A stretch of DNA of 64,000 bases from positions 89,677,042-89,741,041 of the forward strand of contig OY979716.1 of the NCBI GenBank assembly GCA_963855995.1. The letters are read 5' to 3'. The notes under the pieces are model-generated. The model saw nothing but the letters and a program-made list of their open reading frames with translations, searched no databases and was not told the origin of the DNA. Numbering within the stretch: the first letter of the stretch is position 1; each line of letters starts with the position of its first letter. Source of the DNA: Muricea muricata (Eukaryota > Cnidaria > Anthozoa > Malacalcyonacea > Plexauridae). Shown piece by piece: positions 1 through 9,707 of this stretch. A program made the position numbers and the translations under genes.

Positions 1-916
1 TCAGGGAGTAAGTCAAGTTATGGTACATTAACCGATCGCCATTTGAAGTTTTTAAAATTGAGATTATAACGCTTTAATTTCATCACATGTTCACAATCTG
101 TATTCAAAGTGACCATCTTGACTTCATATTTGGAAGCTGAACATTCATCTTATTTTTTATTATTTTTCGTGGTTTGTTGATCTTCTGCAAAAAAATGTGT
201 TTGAGGGCTACCTCAAACAGTAAGTTTTGTCTTTATGACAGCTCAAAAGAAAGTACCAATCACTGTCTCACGCATTGAGTCATAAAATGTAGTGAATGCA
301 TTTAATTGCAATTAGATCCATTTTCAATCAAGGGAATCTCAATCAGAGAAACCATTCGATATTTTGTGTAATTCTGTTAATTATTATAAAATAATTAACA
401 AGAATTACTTTTGCTGTGGAACATTAAGTGAACACTAGACAGTCTCTAACTACCCATGTGGCACCAAATTATGTCCTTTTTTGGAGCATCTCAAAATGAA
501 CACTTGCGCTAAAACTAAATTGGTCCGACCTGCAGTTGTATTAACTTGCTTCAAGTAGACAATGAATACCTTGTTCGAAAGGCAAATGAACAAGTCATAA
601 AACAAGAAATAGTCACTTCATATGATCAAGTTTTCATTCAGCAATCAATCTTAGAAGTTGGACTCCGTTTTTTTTTGGGGACATGGTATACTTGTGATAT
701 TTTTATATTAATAGACTAGATTATAGAATATTGGTGAAACAGTTTTGAATTTGCCTTTCATACTGAATTCTTTAATTATTATATAGATTAGCCATTGCAA
801 ACACATTCTGAAAGCAATTGAATAATATGTTGTATGTTTATTATTCATTATACACACATTCCTCAACCCAAGCAAAACATATACGCCATATGTTTAGTGA
901 CAGTTTAATCTACTAC
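1..916. other. AT-rich intergenic DNA, no gene seen
   Basis: No open frame here resembles a protein I know, and I see no paired inverted repeats or RNA-gene signals. The sequence is AT-rich with short A and T runs, for example the T8-G4 run near 670. Confidence 0.5.
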
Positions 917-1260
917 AGTCCAAATTTTGCGGTCCCTGTCTCGGTCATTACATCATTTTGTTACAAGTATACTTTGGTGAATGAGGAACCCGATTTTGAA
1001 GTCTCAAGATCTAATTTGTCTTTATGATTCTTTTGCAATCAAAATAAGATTCCAAGCTTCGAGGTTCCTGTTTCTAACCATTTCACCACTTTGTTACAAT
1101 TAAAATATATGTTTGCAATCAAAATGGATTCCAAATTTTACGATCTCTGTTTCTAGCCAGTTGACATTCGATTACTTTTTCTAGTTATTACATAACGTTG
1201 TTATGATTAATTATTCAGGAACAGCAAATGACCCCAAATTTTAAAATCACTTCTTTGTAG
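917..1260. repeat. degenerate tandem repeat, about 3-4 copies
   Basis: Blocks beginning near 917, 1048 and 1126 repeat the same order of phrases: 'ccaaattttg/ccaagcttcg', then 'gtccctgt/ttcctgt/tctctgt', then 'tttcaccactttgttac' or a variant, then 'gcaatcaaaat'. A weaker echo starts near 1230. The period is roughly 80-130 bp and the copies are strongly diverged, so this looks like an old minisatellite with no coding content. Confidence 0.4.
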
Positions 1261-1797
1261 AATTTGAGTCAACTTTCCCCGGCATGTGAAATATTGTTGT
1301 TCATAATTTGGTATTAGGTAGAAAATTAACTATTTCACATAAAATTTTGCATTTACTGCAGAAAAAAATAACCTTTCACCAAAATTCTTTGATATTAATT
1401 CACTTCATAATGCAGATATTCTGCCAAAATTAGAGAAACTTATAACAGTTAAAACCGGCAGAAAATTCTCTATTACGCAAATTTGAAATGGTTTTTCTAA
1501 AACAAACTCAATTTAGAAAGCGAGTTTTTACTATAAACTTACAGAAAATCATTCCGGTTCAGCAAAAATCAGCATGTTTTCTTAGGTTCAATTGCAAGGA
1601 AGAATTAAGCCAAATTCTACAATGTTAGGGAAAATTTACTTGAAATTGGTACCTTGGAATTCTTCAGAAATGTTTGGAACGCGTTTAACGAATATTTGGT
1701 GAAAATTTGATAAAAAAAAATGGACTTACTGTATATTAAGCTGGCAGTGAATAACTTTGATCCCAATTAGTAGGAGGAGATGATATGGTAAGAAATT
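1261..1797. other. intergenic DNA, no gene seen
   Basis: AT-rich sequence with many imperfect short repeats of the 'caaaattc/agaaaatt' kind. No supported gene or element ends before the left terminus of the element at 1798. Confidence 0.4.
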
Positions 1798-2638
1798 TGC
1801 CCCGTCCACACGTATCCGTGTAAATATGAAAACGCGTAAATATTTTCACGGTTACGGCTTCCGTCCACACGTAACCGAGTAAAACGCCCACACAAACCGC
1901 GTAAATTTGAAAACGACGGCTAGAGTGTGAAAATATTTACACGGGTAAATATCGTTTTCGTGTGGACAACGAAACCGCGTAAATATAAAAACGATGACGT
2001 AAAAACTCTGAACCAGGCTAACGTGAGCAACGTGTCACGCGCGTTAAACAAACACGCGTTGGCGCGTGTTTGCTTGATTACTAACAAATATGGCAGACAC
2101 ACAGAAAGTTGTTGCTATTTTAATTACGCTTATTTCAAGCATTATTTCATGCATTCAGTTAAACATTGCAATCAGCGTATTTTTTCTGGAAAGTCTCCCA
2201 GTCAACGTTCTCCATCGTCCGTGCCGTTTTGTATTCGAGAACAACATTTAGAAGCAACTCAACCTCGTCGTCGGTCCAGATTAAGTTGTCAAGTTTGTTT
2301 CTCTTTGACTTAGATGATCGCTCTAACGAATTTGGCATATTTGTAACGGGCTATCTTTTCACAACACGTGTTGACTCGAGTTTGCAATTGCAAGAAGTAA
2401 AGGTCATTAAAAGAAACCATGGTTACGACGTTAGGTGCAGGTTTTTGCAGGCTCGTCTCTTCTACCACGCATGCGCTTGATGTATTTTATCATCGTTTTC
2501 AAATTTACATGGGTACGTGTGGACAGGCGAAAACGATACGAAAACGGTAACGTGTGAACGCGGTACGTAGTTTTTGAAATTAAATCGTGAAAATATTCGC
2601 ACGTGAAAATATTGACACGGGTACTTGTAGACGGGGCC
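1798..2638. mobile_element. Harbinger-type short TIR element carrying a SANT frame
   Basis: The left end reads TGCCCCGTCCACACGTA and the right end, reverse-complemented, reads GGCCCCGTCTACAAGTA, so the two termini are inverted repeats. Both subterminal regions are rich in CGTGTAAATAT and GAAAACG motifs, the kind of reiterated site a transposase binds. The 841-bp length and the Myb/SANT-like frame inside (2159-2338, minus) match Harbinger elements, whose second protein has that domain. The larger Harbinger at 9352-13487 also starts TGCCCCGT. The flanking trinucleotides (ATT left, TTA right) are not an exact duplication, so the precise ends are uncertain. The element abuts the broken gene on its right and may have interrupted it. 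Confidence 0.7.
2159..2338 (-). pseudogene. Myb/SANT-like DNA-binding fragment of a Harbinger element
   Basis: A 59-codon minus-strand frame opens at an ATG (2336-2338) and ends at TAA (2159-2161). Residues 20-35 read IWTDDEVELLLNVVLE, followed by ENVDWETFQKKYAD at about 43-56. Both are hallmarks of the Myb/SANT-like proteins encoded beside Harbinger transposases, which bind terminal repeats and help import the transposase. Family members are normally well over 150 residues, so this is only the N-terminal third. The rest is deleted or lay in exons now lost. It could be a first exon, but no convincing donor or partner is visible inside the 841-bp element. Confidence 0.65.
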
Positions 2639-2639
2639 T

Positions 2640-4758
2640 TAAACTGTGATGGACGTAGGACTTCATAGTATATGTTGCGCTCTTATCTGGATGTATAACA
2701 CTACTCACATGCCAACTTAAGCCGCGCTTACCGAACCAATTGGATTGTTTTTCTCTGTAACGCATCTCAAAAAACTTTATTGCCCAGTCAATAACGACAA
2801 CTATAGAACAATCATCCAAAGTCTCCAGCGCTGCTTGTTTTCCACATTCCTGATTCTCAGATCGCAAAATATGAGCTTTCCATGCTAGAAGAGCGTTCTT
2901 AGCAAGTCCAAAATCATGCAAGATATCATCTTTCTGATCATTCCATAAAAGCCCTGACAAGTGTGGATAGCCCGTTCTATGTCAATCAAGACTTGAGTGA
3001 GTCTTTGGCACTGATCACACACAACGGTGTGCTGATGTTTGCACAGCTCCTGAAGTTCTTTATTTTTCGAATCGTTAAGCGCATACTTTCGGCAATGGTC
3101 AGGACATAGGCTTTCAGTCTCCTTACAATGCACTCTAAAAACGGTTTTGAGATACTTTTTGCTTGCTTGCAGTGATTTCCTTGTCTCTTCATACCAGCTT
3201 ATCTTCTTATTACACGCACTCTGTAAACTATTTAGAGTGTTTTCAATGGAATCGAATGCACTTGAGCCATCTGCTGCAGTAGTATCTTGCCCATGCAAAG
3301 ATTTTCCCTGCGAGGCTTCTCTCACATCTAGGATTCTGAACAGCGTAGCACGACTTAACGGCGAAAATTCTGTCTGTCTACAATGCTTTTGCTACTCTGA
3401 AATTAATGTAGACTTTGTAATTGTTCTGATGACCTTTGCACGGTTATTCGTTCTCCACTTTCAAGTTTACGGACCCGTGTTCCGCAGGACACATCTTGAT
3501 AGAAATTTTGGTCGATTGGAAAATTCGATAAAGTGATCAACCTTTGCTTTGTTCAAATAGATTCTATGTTTTTTAGTCGTCTCGACGGGTGTTCCTGGGC
3601 CAAATGTTTTAGCGTGGGCTCTTGCTTTTTTTATTTGTCTTTCACTATAAGCTTTTCGAACGAGGAATGCATTCCTATTAACTTGCTTGCCGGGTATTCA
3701 TACGCATACAGACTCAGTATTTGTGTTTTGATCTTCTTAGAAGTCGTATTCCTGTATGCTGCAGTTAAGAAATCTAGGTTACAATCCCTTTCATGTTCTT
3801 GAACAGCATGAAACAAATTTTGACCATCGCACGGACAGATAACATTACAAATAACTTGACAAGCTTCGGTGGCTTTCTCAGTGTACATTTTTTCTCTTCT
3901 TTGGATGCATCACTCCAGCTAGTTTTCATTCTGGTTTGCAAGGTTTCAATTTCCTTTTGGTTCGTGCGCGACGACAGTTCCATCATTACTTTGTTGAAAG
4001 TTTCTAGAACCTCGTCAGTCTCGTTCCTAGTTTCCTTGAGCAAAACGTCTTCCTGTGAGCTGCCACTACCTGGAACACTTCACTGACCTGATCTCCAGTT
4101 CGCGTCTTTATTGTAACTGGAAGGACGAGGTGTGTCGCAAAGCGAGGTAAACGAAGTCACCCTTAATAAAAAATGAAAATAGTGTTATATGACTGCATGC
4201 AAATAGTGAACTATCTAATATATGATATTCCATGATATATCTATAAAGAGACGTTATAAAAGGGCTTCCAGGAACACCTATTCTCCTTTCAGTGTTTGCA
4301 TTGTCCAAAATTTTGTACCTGTTTTTTGATACTACTCTTCTGGCCCGACCGTCCCTATCCATTTATTTGTCCATCAACGCATTCCTTGTGCGATTTCCGG
4401 CAATTAGAACATATAGCTGAGAGTATATTTAAAATCTATAGTTTGATAAGATTGATAGTTCAGTAGGATTAATAAAAGGGAAAGAGAGAAACAATTGTTT
4501 GCGAACAATGAGAAGATATGATTATTTACATGATCCAACTGGTATAGTTGATCTATAGAAAGTATAGATATCTTTCGCCATCTGCAATGTGACTACATCT
4601 GTACCTTTCAGTGTCTTGCTTTTACCTTTGTGCACTGGGTACTGGCACGTTACTTTAGAACGCCGCCAAAATTTACCATACTTGTGTTGGTGGTAAGGAC
4701 ACAGGACAAACTGCTCTTTTTTCCTACTGGGAAACGTCATACATTCCAACCCTTGCAA
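2640..4758 (-). pseudogene. broken multi-exon repeat-family protein, probably transposon-derived
   Basis: Fragments on the minus strand line up in order. At 4758-4522 is a Cys/His-rich piece (LCPYHQHKYGKFWRRSK, then VTLQMAKDIYTFY) after an acceptor-like 'ttgcaag'. At 4043-3631 is a coiled region. At 3630-3470 the frame contains KVDHFIEFSNRPKFLS. At 3325-2885 it reads REASQGKSLHGQDTTAADGS then CPDHCRKYALND and CKHQHTVVCDQC. At 2960-2640 it reads VVVIDWAIKFFEMRYREKQS then NWFGKRGLSWHVSS. I recall this order from a multicopy family in cnidarian genomes without a known function; a transposon origin is inference. At least three frameshifts separate the pieces, and the 3' end stops at the element ending at 2638, so it is a pseudogene. 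The frame at 4108-4362 may be another exon. Confidence 0.55.
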
Positions 4759-5543
4759 GGATCAAGTCACATTCGTTTAGATTCGATTTGGAAAGGCGAA
4801 AAGTTACCAGGTGTCGTGAAATGTCGTCATTGCAGTCGCATCACAGTACAACCGCTTTTACATCCCTGGAAGGGCCACGCGGATTTGAATCTATCTCTTT
4901 AACAAAACACTGGGAAGCCGCCATTTCCATAATAATTTGATTTTCTTGGTTTACTCAAAAAGAAGCTTCAATACGTACAATACTGTTTGAATCTAGTGAT
5001 CACGTTTATTCAATTTGTTGTTACCAGTTGGTTCCAGGGGCGGATGCAGACTGTTGCAACAGTTGCTTAAGCAACAGTCAGATTCTGACTGAAAAGCGTT
5101 AATTCAGATAAATCTTTATTCACTCCGTCACCAATTTGCTAAGAATATTTACGATAATGAATTTTACAAGAATGAACGTGACAAAATCAAATCTAATACT
5201 AATTTTTGGTCATTCAAAGCGATAAATTACACACTATCTAAGACCTTTCGCTCAGTTTAAAACATCAATGCTCTTTATGTGAATTACTTGAAGTACGCAG
5301 ACAATAATTTCCATTATGTGCGCCCACAGACCTCATGCAGATCACCGGTTGATTTGCAACATGGTGAATTCAAATTGGTGAAGCGGGTCATTGAGAAGAG
5401 TCTTTTAACTGAAGCAAACCAATGGCTTTTTTTCAAAATGGTGGTCAAGACGCAATACTATTGGCTTGCTTCACTGGAGATTATCTTAGTGAAGCAGGCC
5501 AATCAATAGCACTGCTCCTTGCATAAGATTTGTCGGCTCCGCA

Positions 5544-5550
5544 TATAAAT
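5544..5550 (+). promoter_or_regulatory. TATA box candidate
   Basis: TATAAAT lies 40 bp upstream of the ATG at 5590, about the right distance to place a transcription start just before that frame. It may be the internal promoter of the surrounding TIR element. Confidence 0.4.
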
Positions 5551-5589
5551 ACTACGGTCGAGTCTAGTGTATTCTGCTTTTAAAACAAC

Positions 5590-5817
5590 ATGGCGAATAA
5601 CCTGTTGAAAAGCGTGTTTGATTGCTTGCTGACTAAAGTATATACAACGGAAGGTCAGTTAGCTGTCTTACCAAGGATTGAGCGTCAATGTTTGTCTGAA
5701 ATTATCGAAGTATATAAAAGCGGAGACAACGCAAGTGCTCGCTTGCAGTATTGTGAAGTGGCCAGATTCCAATTTCCTGCCTCAGAACGTCGAAGAAGTG
5801 GATCTCGCCAGAGGTAG
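5590..5817 (+). CDS. hypothetical 75-residue protein or first exon
   Basis: The frame opens with MANNLLKSVFDCLLTK about 40 bp after a TATA box and ends at a TAG. I do not recognise the protein. The last codons overlap a plausible donor, CCAGAG followed by GTAGTG near 5811-5816, so the frame may be the first exon of a longer gene whose remainder is deleted from the element. The first 50 residues look helical and mildly charged; there is no signal peptide or membrane segment. It may also be a chance frame. Confidence 0.3.
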   Translation: MANNLLKSVFDCLLTKVYTTEGQLAVLPRIERQCLSEIIEVYKSGDNASARLQYCEVARFQFPASERRRSGSRQR

Positions 5818-6685
5818 TGTGTATGTCAAAAATATATTATCTTGCGTTTCAATTTCATTAAATATTGTTATATTCACTGGTAAATTTAAGTAATTTGTTA
5901 TATTTCGCTGGCTATTAAGTCGTGAGATATTAGCATATTGCGTATCGCATGTGATGAATTGAAGCTATGGCGTCAAGCCATCAGTCGCATAAAATTAATA
6001 TTTATATAAACCTTTGATCAGAGATATTCAGAAATATCTGCACATTAGGATCCTGATTCCACTTATTTGGGCAACGTATTTTTGTTTGGTCTTGTTTATA
6101 CGTAACGTATTTGGACATCATCCATAGCACGTGGGGGATAATATTGTTTACATGCTCAAATTTGTACGATGAAAATGTTCAAAGTGATTTGCAATTCTTT
6201 GGAAACGATTGTGACTTGAAATTTGTGTTTAATATTCAATCATAAGTTATCTAATATGTTGTATGCACAAGTACAAAATGGTAGCTGCCCTACTGTTATT
6301 ATACTTATTTATAAATATGGCTCACATACAGTAAATAAATCAGTAAACATTGATAATTGGTGAAGGGTGAATCACTTTGAAAATCGCACTATTTTTGAAA
6401 CCCTAAAATCTCGTGATATGACCCTCGGCAAGTCTTATAATGCCCGATACATAGCTATGTTTGTAATATTCTTGTAAACTGGCAAGTCGTGTGCATGTCA
6501 AGGTGTCACAGGAGTGGTGTAGAATGGTCAATAATAATAATTTAGAGGAGGCTCATATCTATATACAGTATTCATGGTCAAGAACCACAAAAACCATCAT
6601 TTTCAAATGAATTAATTGTGCAGAACATGAATAATTATGTACTATTTGAATATGAGCTCCCTAAATTATCGATCATCCTTCCATG

Positions 6686-6700
6686 CAGTGGCATAGCCAG
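6686..6700 (+). repeat. hAT-type terminus-like 15-mer
   Basis: CAGTGGCATAGCCAG resembles the terminal motif of many hAT elements and is followed by a T9 and a G-rich run. No matching opposite end was found nearby, so it is probably a truncated nested copy. A near twin lies at 59363-59377. Confidence 0.35.
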
Positions 6701-6957
6701 AATGTTAATTTTTTTTTGGGGGGAGGGGCACATATTCATATATATTCATGTTCTGCCTGACAAAATTCCAAAATGGGGAAATGGGGTTTCCAAAGTTTTA
6801 TATTTTAAAATTTTCCCCGGGTAAAATGCCGGACCCCCCTACGGGGCTCGCGCCTCCAGCGCTCGGTTTGTGCCTTCGGCCCTCAAGAGTGTAACGTTTC
6901 ATTACTCCATCACCTATTGCAACTGTCAGATTTTTCGCTGGATCCGCCCCTGGGTTC

Positions 6958-8289
6958 AATTAGCTTTCAGGTATATATTCACTGATTTATAAGATGACAT
7001 GATAACAAATATGCTACTATGTAAAAATATTTTAAATTTCAAGCCCACGCTCCACCAGTTTAGACACATCGACTATTTTTAGTATATTTCATTGAGGGTT
7101 ACATGAAGTATGGCACGAAATAAAAACAATAGACATTCCACAACGACAAATACGTATGTTTTACGTATCTTGTTGTTGTTGTTTGGTAAATTTTGAATGG
7201 AACAAATGGTTTTGTAGAAAATTTAAGAAGTTATAAGTGAATAAGGTACGATTTTGCCCTTTTTTAACCTCCTGAGCGAGCTGTGTTTGTGAGGCGGATT
7301 ACGTCACAAAATCAAATATACGCACTAGATTTATGATTATTTTTAGAGCCAAATATACTTGTAAGCACTTTAGAGCAAAATATTTTCGCTTGATCTCCGT
7401 AAAACATGGCTAAAATTTTGACGCAATATAGATTGCATTATTTTTACGAGCCTCACTTAAGCGTCGTCTTGAGTGTAGTTTTGGTGATTTCTGTTTTTGC
7501 TCGAAATAGGCAAGTTTAAGACTCGCACAATGTGCAAAATTTAGATAAATTTTCATTATTTATTTTATCGTCTTATAAAAGACACGGAAGTAACTAACCT
7601 CTGAGTAGGAATTGGTTTTTGGCCTTCTTTTTAATGTAAGTAATCGATTGCCGAAATTAAACAATTTGTATACGAAAAATGGCCGACATTTTGACGTGCT
7701 CGGTGATTGATAGCATGTACATCAAAATCTTTTGAAGAAACAAGAAATTTGAAAAACCGAAAATAAATCCTTAATCTAGACACATTTTTGTACTTTCTCA
7801 GGAAATTCACACAAAATCTGTTTTTAATGACATTTTCATTTGTCCGCTTTTGTTGAGACAGCCTCTTAATTACTCAATGGGCTTCAAAAGAAATGAATTA
7901 CCTGAAACGCAAATATATTAATATTTCCTTCTACTTGATTAAAACGCAATATTTGCCCTTGAAGTTTATCACGATAAGCATTTTCTTGGCTACAATTGGG
8001 ATATTTCACCAGGTATTTTAAATTTTGTCTTTTATTTACAATAAAAAATACTTTTCTCTGCCATATATTAATTTAATTATGGCAGTTTAAAATTTTGAAG
8101 CACCCCAGATAGAACACAATACATTACGATATATTATATCGAATAATTATAATTCAAAATCAAAATTCAAAATAGCGTCGCTGCAATGTTCGTTTCCGTT
8201 GGAGGCCGGGCAACTCCAGACTTTTCAGACGCTTCTTGATCTCGCTCCCAAGCCGAAGTGCATGATAAAACTTAGATTTTGGTTTTTAA
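6958..8289. other. AT-rich intergenic DNA, no gene seen
   Basis: No frame here resembles a known protein and I found no matched terminal repeats. Confidence 0.45.
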
Positions 8290-8440
8290 AATTTTAAATA
8301 ATTGAATTACTGACCCCAACCCTAATGCTAATCCAAATCGTAAAAACTTGAAATAATATTAAGAAAAAGACTTGAACCCAGCTAGGATTCAAACCCCTGC
8401 CCGTTCTGTTAGAAATTGTCCGCCTAAACTGAGCTTGCTG
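8290..8440 (-). repeat. diverged tRNA-derived SINE
   Basis: Read on the minus strand, an A-box-like CAAGCTCAGTTTAGGCGG (8420-8437) is followed by a B-box-like GGTTTGAATCC (8384-8394). It then runs into a tail containing 'tagcattagggttgggg', which matches the tail of the SINE in the array at 35-53 kb. RNA polymerase III would recognise these boxes. It is not an intact tRNA gene because the acceptor and anticodon stems do not pair. Confidence 0.6.
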
Positions 8441-8535
8441 AAAAGTATTGAATTTGAAACCATTCAGTTTCGGCCACCATGTTACCATTGGCCGAGCATA
8501 GTTTTCTCTGTACGAACATGAATATTATTTAAAAA

Positions 8536-8640
8536 TTATTCACCGAAGGTGAAGTGATTATTGGGGAATATCCACCGAGGCAAAGTCCATGTGAATAGTT
8601 ACCATAATCACTAAGCCTGAGGCAAAAAATTGTCATAGTA
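8536..8640. repeat. short palindromic repeat segment
   Basis: Contains the perfect hairpin TTCACCGAAGGTGAA (8539-8553) followed by 'gtgattattggggaatatccaccgagg' in two pieces. Short repeats of this kind are common in cnidarian genomes as I recall. No mobile end is defined. Confidence 0.3.
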
Positions 8641-9348
8641 TAATTTATTTATGTATATAGCCCATATGGTATTATTAATTCTTTGTGAATTATTTAAAAC
8701 ACGAGCAGAAGTGCTTATATCTGATAAAGCACGAATTGCGAGTATTTTAAATGACTTCTAAAGCGAACCATTTTATGCCTATCTTGTCAGTTTATTTTCT
8801 CCGGGTACTCGAATATTGACGGGGTGGGATAGGTAATACGGACGCACAGTAATTGGCTCACGCTGTTGTGGTGATCCTGTCCTTGTGGTAAAAGCTAAAT
8901 AAAATAAAATAAAGCCCGCCCATCCCGCCCGACTGATATTTTAGACTATATTGCCGATTGTATTGTCCAAAAAATATTCATTCAATATTGTTGATTCGTG
9001 TTCTTTTACAGTAAGGGCATGATAATACGTTTAACCTTAAAACAACAAGACAAACAACCGATTGTGAGATGCTAGCTAATGGACCACCCCTCTTCCAGGC
9101 GAACCTTGGAATTAGGAATATTCATTATCACAGCTGGAAAGATAATGCCATATTCAGTAAAATGGCAAAGTTTGTCTAATCGCATTTCGAAATCTGAACC
9201 TTACCTTACCAATAATGCACGTTTTCCGTGCGTTATTGTCAATAATGTACTCAACGATTTGTTGTTCCAGGTAAGTAAAAAAACACGATTAATTTTGAAC
9301 AATCGCGTGCGTAGATTTTGAACAGTGAACGCGGATAATATATTAATC
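8641..9348. other. intergenic DNA with a short (TAAAA)n run
   Basis: An 'aaataaaataaaataaa' run near 8896-8912 may be the tail of an old retroposon. No gene or matched termini were seen. Confidence 0.4.
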
Positions 9349-9707
9349 TAATGCCCCGTTTACACTATACTGGTTACCTCGGAGCGTAGCGATTTTTATA
9401 CCGGATTGGGCGGTTGTTTGCACTACGCCACAGTAATCCGGTACGTGCCACGGAGCGAAAATCACTCCGCACGGGAGGCGATACGTAAAGTAATCCGGTA
9501 TGTGCCAAATGATTCCGGTGCAGTGTAAACAGTCCAATTCGGTACGCAAACTAATTCTGACGCGAAATTTGTAATATATGACATATATGACAGATTTGTA
9601 ATATAATTATACTTACTTTTACGGCAGCAAGCACCCTTCAAATAATTGCTAGTCTATTTTGTCCGTCGACTAGCTATTATTCATCAAGGCGACGACTCCG
9701 GCAGACA

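Larger units (their letters stand above)
5035..6952. mobile_element. hAT-like TIR element, deletion derivative
   Basis: The left end reads CAGGGGCGGATGCAG and the right end, reverse-complemented, reads CAGGGGCGGATCCAG. CAGGGGCGGATCCAG-type termini are familiar from hAT elements. The directly adjoining GGTTC at 5030-5034 is repeated at 6953-6957, giving a 5-bp perfect direct repeat rather than the 8 bp expected of hAT, so superfamily assignment is tentative. At about 1.9 kb with no transposase core it is nonautonomous. It holds a TATA box and a 75-codon frame (5590-5817), and a second hAT-like terminus at 6686-6700. Confidence 0.6.

Noticed and set aside
1927..2480. Plus-strand frames of 104 and 128 codons
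   Set aside because: They lie in and across the terminal repeats of the short Harbinger element; the meaningful frame is the minus-strand SANT piece.
3147..3802. Plus-strand frames of 89-129 codons
   Set aside because: Antisense shadows of the minus-strand repeat-family pseudogene.
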